From: Nocardioides sp. JS614 | GTDB taxonomy: Bacteria; Actinomycetota; Actinomycetes; Propionibacteriales; Nocardioidaceae | Direction: 5' to 3' | NCBI RefSeq assembly: GCF_000015265.1 | Contig: NC_008699.1 | Coordinates: forward strand, 930,001 to 994,000 | Length of the DNA stretch: 64,000 bases | Part shown: piece by piece, positions 47,424 through 55,081 of the stretch | Position numbering within the stretch: position 1 is the stretch's first letter | Layout of the letters: each line of letters opens with the position of its first letter | The notes under the pieces: generated by a model | Seen by the model: the letters and a program-made list of their open reading frames with translations, nothing else | The model's database searches: none | Told to the model about the DNA's origin: nothing | Position numbers and translations under genes: made by a program

Positions 47424-47978
47424 ATGCCGTCCGAGAGTCGCCGCACGCCGCCGCGCGCCCCCCGTCCGCGAGGACGGTCGGGGCCACGGCGGTCGTCGTC
47501 GGCCGTCCGTCCGGCACGACCTGCGGTGCCCGCGACGCCGGCCCAGGCGCGGCACCGGCTGACCGGCCGGGCCGCGATCCTGGTGCTGGTGCTCGCGGTG
47601 CTGACGGTGTCCTACGCCTCCTCGCTGCGGGCCTACCTCCAGCAACGCGACCAGATCGGTGACCTGAAGAGCCAGATCGCGCTGCGCCAGGCGAACATCG
47701 ACGACCTGGAGCGGGAGAAGCGGCGCTGGGAGGACCCGGCCTTCGTGCGGCAGCAGGCGCGCGAGCTGAACTTCGTGATGCCGGGCGAGACCGCCTACGT
47801 GGTGCTGGACGAGAACGGCGACCCGCTGGAGAGCGACACCTCCCTCACCGATCCCGCCACGGTCGCCCCGAAGCCGCCGCGGGCGTGGTGGTCCACGGCC
47901 TGGGAGTCGGTCAGGACGGCCGGCGTCCCGCCGGCCGCCGAGCCGGAGCCGTCGACGAAGATCACCGGCACCGACTGA
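47424..47978 (+). CDS. ftsB: FtsB/DivIC-type septum formation initiator
   Basis: A small bitopic division protein, 184 aa. A basic, Pro/Arg-rich cytoplasmic N-terminus (residues 1-45) precedes one span (AAILVLVLAVLTVSYASSL, about 50-68). A coiled coil follows (YLQQRDQIGDLKSQIALRQANIDDLEREK), then WEDPAFVRQQARELNFVMPGE, the FtsB/DivIC C-terminal signature. The C-terminal ~50 residues are Pro-rich and variable. It is expected to join FtsL and FtsQ in the divisome. It lies 15 bp after eno, as Rv1024 does after Rv1023. Confidence 0.93.
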   Translation: MPSESRRTPPRAPRPRGRSGPRRSSSAVRPARPAVPATPAQARHRLTGRAAILVLVLAVLTVSYASSLRAYLQQRDQIGDLKSQIALRQANIDDLEREKRRWEDPAFVRQQARELNFVMPGETAYVVLDENGDPLESDTSLTDPATVAPKPPRAWWSTAWESVRTAGVPPAAEPEPSTKITGTD

Positions 47979-48007
47979 GCGTGACCACCTGCTGGAACAA
48001 TGGCCGG

Positions 48008-48487
48008 GTGATCGACCCCGAGGACATCGCCGCTGTCGAGGCCCAGCTCGGTCGTGAGCCCCGGGCCATCCACGAGGTCGGCCACCGCTGCCCGTGCGGC
48101 AACCCGGATGTCGTCACCACCGAGCCCCGGCTCCCCAACGGCACCCCGTTCCCGACGACCTTCTACCTGACCTGCCCGCGGGCGGCCTCGCGGATCGGGA
48201 CGCTCGAGGGCTCGGGGCTGATGAAGCAGATGCAGGACCGGCTCGCGGACGACCCGGACCTGGCGGCGGCGTACCGCCGCGCGCACGAGCGCTACCTCGA
48301 GGCCCGGGCCGCGTTGGGGTCGGTGCCCGAGATCGAGGGCATCTCCGCGGGCGGCATGCCGGACCGGGTCAAGTGCCTGCACGTGCTCGCCGGCCAGGCT
48401 CTCGCCCAGGGCCGCGGCGTCAACCCGCTGGGCGACGAGGTCCTCGACCTCCTCGGCCCCTGGTGGGGGTCCGGCCCGTGCGTGTAG
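48008..48487 (+). CDS. DUF501 family protein
   Basis: A 159-aa protein conserved in actinobacteria (Rv1025-like) of unknown function. GHRCPCGNPDVVTTEPRLPNG near residue 25, PFPTTFYLTCPRAASRIGTLE and GGMPDRVKCLHVLAGQALA are the diagnostic blocks. Conserved Cys and His residues suggest metal binding, but this is inference. Two GTG starts are possible, 47981 and 48008, neither with a good ribosome site; 48008 begins at the conserved region. It overlaps the start of ppx by 10 bp. Confidence 0.88.
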   Translation: MIDPEDIAAVEAQLGREPRAIHEVGHRCPCGNPDVVTTEPRLPNGTPFPTTFYLTCPRAASRIGTLEGSGLMKQMQDRLADDPDLAAAYRRAHERYLEARAALGSVPEIEGISAGGMPDRVKCLHVLAGQALAQGRGVNPLGDEVLDLLGPWWGSGPCV

Positions 48488-49404
48488 CGCCCGTCGCAGC
48501 CATCGACTGCGGCACCAACACGATCAAGCTCCTGGTGGGCACCGTGCCCGAGGCGGGGGGCCTCGAGGTCGACGTGCGGGAGATGCGGATCGTGCGGCTC
48601 GGCCAGGACCTCGACCGCACCGGCCGGATCGCCGAGGAGGCACTGGAGCGGACGTTCGCCGCCATCGACGAGTACGCCGCGGTGATCCGCGGCCACGACG
48701 TGCCGCCCGAGCGGATCCGCTTCGTCGCGACCTCGGCCACCCGCGACGCGGCGAACGCCGTGGACTTCGTCGCCGGCGTCCGCGAGCGGCTGGGCGTCGA
48801 GCCCGACGTGGTCACCGGAGCCGCGGAGGCCGCCCTGGCCTTCGACGGAGCGGTCCGCAACCTGCGCACCGCGCCGGCCGCGCCGGTGCTGGTCGTCGAC
48901 ATCGGCGGCGGGTCCACCGAGCTGATCCTGGGCAGCACCGAGCCGGCAAGCGCCCACTCGATGGACATCGGCTCGGTGCGGCTGCATGAGCGACACCTGG
49001 CCGGCGACCCTCCGACGCCCCAGCAGGTGGCGGCCTGCCTCGCCGACATCGACGCCCACCTCGACGCCAGCCCCGTGGACCTCGCTGCCGCCGCGACCGT
49101 CGTCGGCGTGGCCGGGACGATCACCACGGTGGGCGCCGCGGTGCTGGACCTCCCGGCGTACGACCGCGACGCCCTCGACCAGGCGGTCCTCGACGTCGCC
49201 GACGTGCACGCCGCGGTCGACCGGCTGGTCGCGATGAGCCACCAGGAGCGCCGCGCCCTGGGCTTCATGCACCCCGGCCGCGCGGACGTCATCGACGCCG
49301 GTGCGTTGATCCTCTCCGCGGTCCTGCGCCGCACCCGCGTGGCCGACCTCGTGGTGTCCGAGGCCGACATCCTCGACGGGATCGCTTGGTCGATCGGCCG
49401 GTGA
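48478..49404 (+). CDS. ppx: Exopolyphosphatase / guanosine pentaphosphate phosphohydrolase
   Basis: A 308-aa member of the ASKHA-fold Ppx/GppA family, which hydrolyses polyphosphate or pppGpp. VAAIDCGTNTIKLLV is the phosphate-1 loop, VRFVATSATRDAAN and TGAAEAALAFDGAVR follow, then VVDIGGGSTELILG (phosphate-2 loop) and GVAGTITTVGAAVLDL. This is the short form without a C-terminal HD domain, as in Rv1026. The GTG at 48478 overlaps the DUF501 stop. Which substrate it uses cannot be told from sequence. Confidence 0.93.
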   Translation: MRVAPVAAIDCGTNTIKLLVGTVPEAGGLEVDVREMRIVRLGQDLDRTGRIAEEALERTFAAIDEYAAVIRGHDVPPERIRFVATSATRDAANAVDFVAGVRERLGVEPDVVTGAAEAALAFDGAVRNLRTAPAAPVLVVDIGGGSTELILGSTEPASAHSMDIGSVRLHERHLAGDPPTPQQVAACLADIDAHLDASPVDLAAAATVVGVAGTITTVGAAVLDLPAYDRDALDQAVLDVADVHAAVDRLVAMSHQERRALGFMHPGRADVIDAGALILSAVLRRTRVADLVVSEADILDGIAWSIGR

Positions 49405-49461
49405 GACCGGCGGCTGACGTACGGGCGTTTCTGGACCGGGCCTGGTGGGCACCGGGGCCCC

Positions 49462-49863
49462 ATGACCGATCCGCGTACGACGACCGATGAACCAGTCGGC
49501 GCACTCGTGCACCGGCTCTCCGAGCAGATCCCCGAGCTGGTCCGCACCGAGCTGCGGCTGGCCCAGGCCGAGCTCGCCCAGAAGGGCAAGCGCGCCGGCC
49601 TCGGGATCGGCATGTTCAGCCTGGCCGGGCTGCTGGCGTTCCTCGCCACCGCCACCCTGGTCGCCACCGCCGTGATCGCCCTCGACCTGGTGCTGCCGCT
49701 GTGGGCGGCGGGCCTGATCGTCGCCGGCGTGCTCCTGATCGGGGCGTTGGGCGCCGGCCTGGGTGGCCGCAGCGAGATCCAGCAGGCGACGCCGCCCACG
49801 CCCGAGGTCACCATCGCGAACGTCAAGGAGGACGTCGCCACGCTGAAGGGAGAGCGCCGGTGA
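49462..49863 (+). CDS. Phage-holin-superfamily / YqjE-like membrane protein
   Basis: A 133-aa protein with two membrane spans (GMFSLAGLLAFLATATLVATAVIA and LPLWAAGLIVAGVLLIGALGAGL) and an amphipathic N-terminal helix (LVRTELRLAQAELAQKGKRAG), the pattern of DUF1469/actinobacterial putative holin-like proteins. These are common outside prophages and no other phage gene is near, so a lysis role is unlikely. It overlaps the next gene by 4 bp; the three small genes to 50435 look like one envelope-stress operon. Confidence 0.8.
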   Translation: MTDPRTTTDEPVGALVHRLSEQIPELVRTELRLAQAELAQKGKRAGLGIGMFSLAGLLAFLATATLVATAVIALDLVLPLWAAGLIVAGVLLIGALGAGLGGRSEIQQATPPTPEVTIANVKEDVATLKGERR

Positions 49864-50108
49864 GCAGCAACGGCACGTCACCCCAGCGGCTCGAGGCCGA
49901 CATCGCCCGGCAGCGCGAGGACCTGGCGACGACGGTGGACCAGCTCCACGCGAAGCTCGACGTGAAGGCACGCGCCCAGGACAAGGCGCACGAGCTCAAG
50001 GACCGGGCCACCACCGCCGACGGCCGGCCGCGCCCCGACCTCACGGCGGCCGCCGTCGCCGCCGTCGTCCTGGCCGCCGGACTGCTGGCCTGGCGGCGCC
50101 GCCGTTGA
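49860..50108 (+). CDS. DUF3618 small membrane protein
   Basis: An 82-aa protein with the DUF3618 pattern RLEADIARQREDLATTVDQLHAKLDV followed by a single C-terminal span (LTAAAVAAVVLAAGLLAW) and a basic end. GTG at 49860 overlaps the stop of the holin-like gene. This family co-occurs with YqjE-like and YtxH-like proteins in actinobacteria; its function is unknown. Confidence 0.82.
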   Translation: MSSNGTSPQRLEADIARQREDLATTVDQLHAKLDVKARAQDKAHELKDRATTADGRPRPDLTAAAVAAVVLAAGLLAWRRRR

Positions 50109-50168
50109 CGCCTGAAGCGCCGACCCGATCAACCGCCCGATCCACCGGCCCCCGATGAAGGAGTCCCC

Positions 50169-50435
50169 ATGAAGAAGCTGACCCTGCTCGCCGGCGTCGC
50201 CGTCGGCTACGTCCTCGGCACCCGCGCCGGCCGCGAGCGCTACGAGCAGATCAAGGCCGGCGCCAACCGCCTGGCCCAGAACCCCAAGGTGCAGGCGGCC
50301 GCGGGCAAGGCCCAGGACACCGTCGCCCAGCAGGCGGCGACGGCCGCGGACCTGGCCAAGGAGAAGGCCGGGGACATGGCGTCGACGGCGGCCGACAAGG
50401 TACGGCGCGAGGCGTCGATCCAACCCGCACCCTGA
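50169..50435 (+). CDS. YtxH-like small protein
   Basis: An 88-aa protein starting MKKLTLLAGVAVGYVLGTRAGRERYEQI, a membrane-inserting N-terminus with the GYVLGTRAGRERY signature frequent in actinobacterial YtxH-domain proteins. An Ala/Lys-rich amphipathic helix follows (residues ~35-80), LEA-like in composition. It is 60 bp after the DUF3618 gene, and AAGGAGTCCCC gives a strong ribosome site. Probably a membrane- or stress-associated protein. Confidence 0.8.
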   Translation: MKKLTLLAGVAVGYVLGTRAGRERYEQIKAGANRLAQNPKVQAAAGKAQDTVAQQAATAADLAKEKAGDMASTAADKVRREASIQPAP

Positions 50436-50490
50436 CCGATCCGGGTCCGCCCGGTCGGCGCACGCCAGCAGGGTGCGCGAGGATGGCCGG

Positions 50491-51345
50491 GTGACCGACC
50501 TGCTCCCGCACCCCGCCACCCGGGAGCTGTTCCCGTCCCCGGTGCCGCCCGGCACCGGGTGGCCGGGCGATCCCGCGACGGAGCGGACACCGGTCGCCAC
50601 GACCGCGGCGCAGGTGCGCCGGCTGGCCCGGGTCGGCGAAGGGGTCGACGAGCTGGCCGAGCTCGACGCGCGGGTCTCGGTCTGCCGGGCCTGCCCGCGC
50701 CTGGTTCGCTGGCGCGAGGACGTGGCCCGGGACAAGCGCGCGTCCTTCGCCACCGAGCCCTACTGGGGCCGACCGGTCCCCGGCTGGGGCACCACCGACC
50801 CGAGCGTGCTGATCGTCGGGCTCGCCCCGGCCGCGAACGGTGCCAACCGGACCGGCCGGATCTTCACCGGCGACCGCAGCGGCGACTGGCTGTTCGCGGG
50901 GCTGCACCGCGTCGGCCTGGCCCGCACCGCTACGAGCACGCACGCCGACGACGGCCAGGAGCTGATCGGCACCAGGATGATCGCCACGGTGCGCTGCGCG
51001 CCGCCGCAGAACAAGCCGACCGTCGTGGAGCGGGACACCTGCGCCCCCTGGCTGCTCGCCGAGCTGGGCCTGGTGCTGCCGACGGTCGAGGTGGTGGTCG
51101 CGCTCGGCACCTTCGGCTGGGACGCCACGCTGCGCTCGTTCGCCGGGCTGGGCTGGCAGGCCAGCCGACCGCGGCCGCGGTTCGGCCACGGCGTGGAGAC
51201 CCGCCTGGTCGGGCCGGGCCGCGAGGTGACGCTGCTGGGCTGCTACCACCCGAGCCAGCAGAACACCTTCACCGGCCGGCTCACCGAGGTGATGCTCGAC
51301 GACGTCCTGCGCCGCGCTGCCGTTCTTGGCAGGATCACGGGGTAG
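50491..51345 (+). CDS. Uracil-DNA glycosylase, family 5 (UdgB) type
   Basis: A 284-aa DNA-repair glycosylase. CRACPRLVRWRE is the N-terminal Fe-S Cys pair, with further cysteines in VRCAPPQNKPT and RDTCAPWL that complete a 4Fe-4S set. The active-site loop is GLAPAANGANRTGRIFTGDRSG, family-5 style with Ala-Asn rather than Gly-Glu-Ala-Pro-Gly of family 4, and HPSQQNTFTGRLT is the second motif. GTG at 50491 has GAGGATGGCCGG upstream; an in-frame GTG at 50473 is less likely. The product likely excises uracil and hypoxanthine. Confidence 0.9.
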   Translation: MTDLLPHPATRELFPSPVPPGTGWPGDPATERTPVATTAAQVRRLARVGEGVDELAELDARVSVCRACPRLVRWREDVARDKRASFATEPYWGRPVPGWGTTDPSVLIVGLAPAANGANRTGRIFTGDRSGDWLFAGLHRVGLARTATSTHADDGQELIGTRMIATVRCAPPQNKPTVVERDTCAPWLLAELGLVLPTVEVVVALGTFGWDATLRSFAGLGWQASRPRPRFGHGVETRLVGPGREVTLLGCYHPSQQNTFTGRLTEVMLDDVLRRAAVLGRITG

Positions 51346-51353
51346 GCCGACCG

Positions 51354-51430
51354 GCCCCCGTATCCCAACCGGCAGAGGAAGCCGCCTTAAAAGCGGCGCA
51401 GTCTGGGTTCGAGTCCCAGCGGGGGCACCA
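51354..51430 (+). tRNA. tRNA with UAA anticodon (Leu by anticodon), class-I shape
   Basis: Acceptor GCCCCCG/CGGGGGC with discriminator A and encoded CCA. D-stem TCC/GGA with an 11-nt loop containing CCGG. Anticodon stem GCCGC/GCGGC with loop CTTAAAA, anticodon TAA (reads TTA). Variable region GCAGT, 5 nt. T-stem CTGGG/CCCAG with loop TTCGAGT. A bacterial tRNA-Leu normally has a long class-II variable arm, so identity is uncertain although A73 suits leucine. The gene is directly followed by a histidine-kinase remnant. Confidence 0.8.
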
Positions 51431-51587
51431 CGCGGATCCCTCGACCACCCGCAAGTACGGCGGCACCGGGCTCGGGCTCGCCATCGCCAAGCAGCTCGTC
51501 GAGCTGATGGACGGGACGATCCCGGTCACCAGTGTCCCGGGCGAGGGGACGGCGTTCCGCGTGCGCCTGCCGCTGGCGGCCGCGTAG
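51431..51587 (+). pseudogene. Remnant of a sensor histidine kinase C-terminus
   Basis: The 51 codons immediately after the tRNA CCA read DPSTTRKYGGTGLGLAIAKQ, then LVELMDGTIPVTSVPGEG and FRVRLPL before a stop, which is the G2 box and end of a HATPase_c domain of a hybrid-type histidine kinase. The rest of the kinase is absent: upstream lies the tRNA gene. There is no start codon or ribosome site. This is the pattern left when an element integrates at, or is deleted from, a tRNA 3' end. Confidence 0.85.
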
Positions 51588-51604
51588 CCGCCTACGATCA
51601 ACCG

Positions 51605-52429
51605 ATGCCTCCTCTCTGGTCCCGCCGCGCCCTGACCCGTGCCAGCGCAAGCGCAGGACGGGCCGCGCCGGACCGGCCGGCCGGCCCACCGAGCGCCGCA
51701 CCCGCCGGATCGCGCCGGCTGGCAGCCGGCTTCTTCGAGCGGTTCCCGGCCTTCTACGACACCAGCGAGACCTCGTCCTTCCCCTGGCGCCTGAACCTGC
51801 GCCACGAGGCGATCTTCACCGAGCACGACGACCTGTTCCCCGGCGCGCGCGTCCTCGACATCGCCAGCCACGACGGACGCTGGTCGATGGCCGCCCTCGA
51901 GGCCGGCGCCGCCTCCGTGATCGGAGTCGAGGCGCGGCCCGAGCTCGTCGACCGTGCGGTCGACACGCTGCGTCGCCTCGACGTCGACGAGGCCCGCTTC
52001 CGGTTCGTCGCCGGCGACGCCTTCGAGGTGCTCGCCCGCGAGGAGCCCCAGGTCGACGTGGTGCTCTGCCTCGGCTTCCTCTACCACACGCTGCGCCACA
52101 ACGAGCTGTTCACCCGGATCCGCCGGACCGGGGCGCGGCACCTGTTGCTCGACACCGAGATCCACCGCGGGACCGAGCCGGTCGTGCGCCTCGCCGACGA
52201 GCACGTGGACCGGCAGGGCAACGCGGTCGCGGACGAGTTCTCCTACGGCGACACGGTGCTCACCGGCCGTCCCACCCTCGCCGCGCTCGACCTGCTGGCC
52301 CGGACCCAGGGCTTCGCCGTGGAGCGGCTCTCGGACTGGGACGGGCTGCTGCGCGACAACCCCGAGGCCGACCAGGTCCGCGACTACCGGATCGGTCGGC
52401 GCGCGACCCTGCGCCTGCGCCGGGCCTGA
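51605..52429 (+). CDS. SAM-dependent methyltransferase
   Basis: A 274-aa class-I methyltransferase-like protein. VLDIASHDGRWSMAALEAGA (about residues 80-99) is motif I. VIGVEARPELVDRA follows with the acidic residue at the ribose-binding position, then FVAGDAFEVL and DVVLCLGFLYHTLRH. The N-terminal ~35 residues are basic and Ala/Pro-rich. The substrate is unknown; it resembles methyltransferases near glycan or lipid genes. The ATG at 51605 is 17 bp after the kinase remnant, so it could have arrived with it. Confidence 0.82.
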   Translation: MPPLWSRRALTRASASAGRAAPDRPAGPPSAAPAGSRRLAAGFFERFPAFYDTSETSSFPWRLNLRHEAIFTEHDDLFPGARVLDIASHDGRWSMAALEAGAASVIGVEARPELVDRAVDTLRRLDVDEARFRFVAGDAFEVLAREEPQVDVVLCLGFLYHTLRHNELFTRIRRTGARHLLLDTEIHRGTEPVVRLADEHVDRQGNAVADEFSYGDTVLTGRPTLAALDLLARTQGFAVERLSDWDGLLRDNPEADQVRDYRIGRRATLRLRRA

Positions 52430-52467
52430 GTCCAGTCACCTCCGGCCGGGCAGGTCGTTGGTCGGTC

Positions 52468-52677
52468 GTGCGCAGACTCCTGCTGGCGGCCCTGGTGGCG
52501 GTCGCCCTCGTGCTGACCGCCGCCCCGTTCGCGAGCGCCGACCCACCGCAGCTGCGGAGGGACGGCCGGTGGCTGGTCGATCCGCAGGGCCGGGTGGTGT
52601 TGCGCTCGGTGCGGCAGGTGCTGGTCGCCGCGGAACGCGGGGCCGAGGTCGTGACCGTCCGGATCGTGCGCTCCTGA
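52468..52677 (+). CDS. Small secreted protein, possible GH5-like N-terminal remnant
   Basis: A 69-aa reading frame with a clean signal peptide (LLLAALVAVALVLTAAPFASA) followed by QLRRDGRWLVDPQGRVVLRS. That phrase resembles the start of secreted glycoside-hydrolase family 5 proteins (a GRWxxDxxGRVV opening), but the catalytic domain is missing. It may be a truncated pseudogene or a genuine small protein. GTG at 52468 lacks a clear ribosome site. No similar gene continues in another frame downstream. Confidence 0.4.
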   Translation: MRRLLLAALVAVALVLTAAPFASADPPQLRRDGRWLVDPQGRVVLRSVRQVLVAAERGAEVVTVRIVRS

Positions 52678-52795
52678 GGAACACCGCGTGGGAACCAATC
52701 GACCCACGGAAGCGTTCAACCCGGTGAGCCCGCCTAGACTGGGCCCAACAGGTGACCCGTCAGAGCGACGACACCCCCGGCCTCGAGGAGAGACC

Positions 52796-53680
52796 ATGCA
52801 GAGCAACAACCCTGTGTTCCGCCGGTCGGAGGAGTTCCACGCCTCCGGCTCCAACGCCTACGGCAACCAGACGTACGCCGGCAACGGGTCGGCGTACCAG
52901 GGCTACGGCCAGACCGGCTACACCGACCCCGCGACCTGGGGCACCGGCACGCCCGGCCAGCCCGGCGTCAGCCAGCCGGGGACCGCCATCGACCGCGGCC
53001 CGATGACCATCGACTCGGTCGTGCAGAAGACCGCGATCTCGCTCGGCCTGGTGATCGTGGCCGCGCTCGCCACCTGGGTGCTGACCCCCGACATCGAGAA
53101 CGGCCAGATCAGCGGCGGCCTCGTCGCGGCGGTGACCCTCGGGTCCCTGGGCGCGTTCGTGCTCTCGATGGTGAACTCGTTCAAGCGGGTGATCAGCCCG
53201 GCGCTCGTCATGGCGTTCGCCGTCCTGGAGGGCATCGCCCTGGGTGGGCTGAGCAAGCTCTTCGACGTCCAGTTCGGTGACGGCGTCGTCTCCGGCGCCG
53301 TGATCGGCACGTTCGCGGCGTTCGCCGGCACGCTCGCGGCGTACAAGGTGTTCGACATCAAGGTCGGCAACAAGTTCCGCATGTTCGTGATGGCGGCTGT
53401 CTTCGGCATGATCGGGCTCAGCCTGATGGAGCTGGTGCTGAGCATGTTCAGCGCGAGCATCGGCCTGTTCGGCTTCGGCACGCTCGGCATGCTGACCGCG
53501 ATCGTCGGCCTCGCGCTGGGCGTGTTCATGCTGGTCCTCGACTTCGACTTCGTCGAGCAGGGCATCGCCAACCGGCTCCCCGAGCAGGAGTCCTGGCGGG
53601 CCGCCTTCGCGATGACCGTCAGCCTGGTCTGGATCTACACCAACCTGCTGCGCCTGCTGGCGATCTTCAGCGACAACTGA
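52796..53680 (+). CDS. Bax inhibitor-1 / YccA-like membrane protein
   Basis: A 294-aa protein. The first ~75 residues are a Gly/Tyr/Gln-rich cytoplasmic region (SNAYGNQTYAGNGSAYQGYG). Seven hydrophobic spans follow, from TAISLGLVIVAALATWVL to SLVWIYTNLLRLLAIF, with EGIALGGLSKLFD between spans, typical of the Bax-inhibitor-like family in actinobacteria. Members are proposed calcium-leak channels; that role is not established here. ATG at 52796 has GAGGAGAGACC upstream. A strong hairpin terminator follows 9 bp after the stop. Confidence 0.88.
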   Translation: MQSNNPVFRRSEEFHASGSNAYGNQTYAGNGSAYQGYGQTGYTDPATWGTGTPGQPGVSQPGTAIDRGPMTIDSVVQKTAISLGLVIVAALATWVLTPDIENGQISGGLVAAVTLGSLGAFVLSMVNSFKRVISPALVMAFAVLEGIALGGLSKLFDVQFGDGVVSGAVIGTFAAFAGTLAAYKVFDIKVGNKFRMFVMAAVFGMIGLSLMELVLSMFSASIGLFGFGTLGMLTAIVGLALGVFMLVLDFDFVEQGIANRLPEQESWRAAFAMTVSLVWIYTNLLRLLAIFSDN

Positions 53681-53689
53681 AGCTGCCTG

Positions 53690-53730
53690 CGCCGAAGGGC
53701 CCCGGGGTTCCTCCCCGGGGCCCTTCGGCG
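53690..53730. terminator. Strong hairpin terminator after the Bax-inhibitor-like gene
   Basis: A perfect 18-bp GC-rich stem (53690-53707 with 53713-53730) around the loop TTCCT, 9 bp after the stop. There is no T-run, as is common for actinobacterial terminators. Confidence 0.8.
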
Positions 53731-53956
53731 TGTCGTGCGGCTTTCGGCTGCCAGGTGGGACCTGAGGGGCTGGTGGGACTCGGCGTCGAGCCAGGACCGC
53801 GACCACCGCCGGGTCGCGGACGGTTCCTCCCGACGCGATCCGGCGGAGCGGGGGGAGGGGGGCGTTCATGCCTCGACGCCAAGAGCGCCGAAGGCCGCTC
53901 GCGGGCCTGGACCGCCGATCGGGGTGGGGTCTTCCCTGCCGCGGACGCGCGCTGGC
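53731..53956. other. Non-coding gap between convergent genes
   Basis: 226 bp between the terminator and the end of the minus-strand SGNH hydrolase. I see no RNA gene or promoter signal, and short open frames here lack ribosome sites and coding character. Confidence 0.5.
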
Positions 53957-55003
53957 CTACGTCTCGCCGGCTCCCTCAAGCTCCTCGTCCGGAGCCGCGT
54001 CCTCGCCGTCGTGCTCGGGCGCCTCGGCCGCCGTCCCGGGGTGGCGCCGGCGGTGCCGCAGCTCGACCCACAGGCCCCGGACGCCGCGGCGCGAGCCGCC
54101 GACCTCGGTGCCGCCCAGCTCGGTGCCGGGCACGTTGACGGCCTGGAGCGCGGCGGCGGTGATCGGCAGCACGCCCTCGCCGCGATAGGCCTCCGGCTCG
54201 GCCTCGTCGTCGGGGATCAGGCCGAGCGCGGCCAGGGTGGAGGGCAGCAGCACCGTGACGAGGGAGCGGTAGCCGTCGGCGGAGGGGTGGAACTGGTCGG
54301 GTCCGAACAGGATGGCGGGCGCAGCCGCGAACTCCGGGCCGAGGATCGAGCCGAGGGAGACGGTGCGCCCGCCCGCCTCGACCACGGCGATCGTCTGGGC
54401 GGCCGCGAGCCGGCGCGACCAGGCGCGGGCCACCTGCTTGAGCGGCGGGGCGATCGGCTTGATGGTGCCGAGGTCGGGACAGGTCCCGACGAGCACGAGC
54501 ACACCCGCCTCGCGGAGCCGCGTGACGGCCTCGGAGAGGTGGCGCACCGACGCCGACGGCAGCACGCTGTGCGTGACGTCGTTGGCGCCGATCAGGATCA
54601 CCGCGACGTGCGGCTCGGTCGGGAGCGCCTTGTCGATCTGGCTGGACAGGTCGGAGGACATCGCGCCCACGACCGCGAAGTCGCGCAGGTAGACCCTGCG
54701 GTCGGCCCGCTCGGCCAGCCCGCTGGCGAGCAGCGCGCCGGGAGTCTCCTCGACCCGCTCCACGCCGTACCCCGCGGCGCTGGAATCCCCGAGCAGCGCG
54801 ACCTTGATCGCGGGGCCGGGCCGGCCGCGGCCGTACCAGCCGGTCGGGTCGGGCGGGTCGTCATCGAGGCGGCCGATGGTCTTGCGCGCCACCCGGGCCT
54901 CGACCCGGAGCAGGCCGTAGAGCGCTCCGCCGAGCACCGAGACGCCGCCCCCGCCGTACGCGGCGGCGGAGGCCAGCTTGCGAGCGGCGGCGGCTTTACC
55001 CAC
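53957..55003 (-). CDS. SGNH/GDSL-family hydrolase
   Basis: A 348-aa esterase-like protein. Block I is VALLGDSSAAGYG with the nucleophile Ser, block II Gly is in VGAMSSDLSSQID, block III is ILIGANDVTHS with the Asn, and block V is DQFHPSADGY with the Asp-x-x-His pair. An N-terminal Gly/Ala-rich hydrophobic stretch (about residues 13-31) may anchor it. The last ~60 residues are charged and variable. The natural substrate is unknown; relatives deacylate surface glycans or lipids. It is divergent from the cbs gene. Confidence 0.88.
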   Translation of the reverse strand: MGKAAAARKLASAAAYGGGGVSVLGGALYGLLRVEARVARKTIGRLDDDPPDPTGWYGRGRPGPAIKVALLGDSSAAGYGVERVEETPGALLASGLAERADRRVYLRDFAVVGAMSSDLSSQIDKALPTEPHVAVILIGANDVTHSVLPSASVRHLSEAVTRLREAGVLVLVGTCPDLGTIKPIAPPLKQVARAWSRRLAAAQTIAVVEAGGRTVSLGSILGPEFAAAPAILFGPDQFHPSADGYRSLVTVLLPSTLAALGLIPDDEAEPEAYRGEGVLPITAAALQAVNVPGTELGGTEVGGSRRGVRGLWVELRHRRRHPGTAAEAPEHDGEDAAPDEELEGAGET

Positions 55004-55081
55004 GCCGTCACTCTACGGACGCCGGCCAGCGCGGACGCCCGGGGTTTACGAGAAGGTGCGGACCGCCCCTAGATTGGCCGG

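Noticed and set aside
49462..50435. Prophage lysis module, because of the holin-like protein
   Set aside because: No endolysin or structural phage genes are near; the three small proteins match common actinobacterial envelope families.
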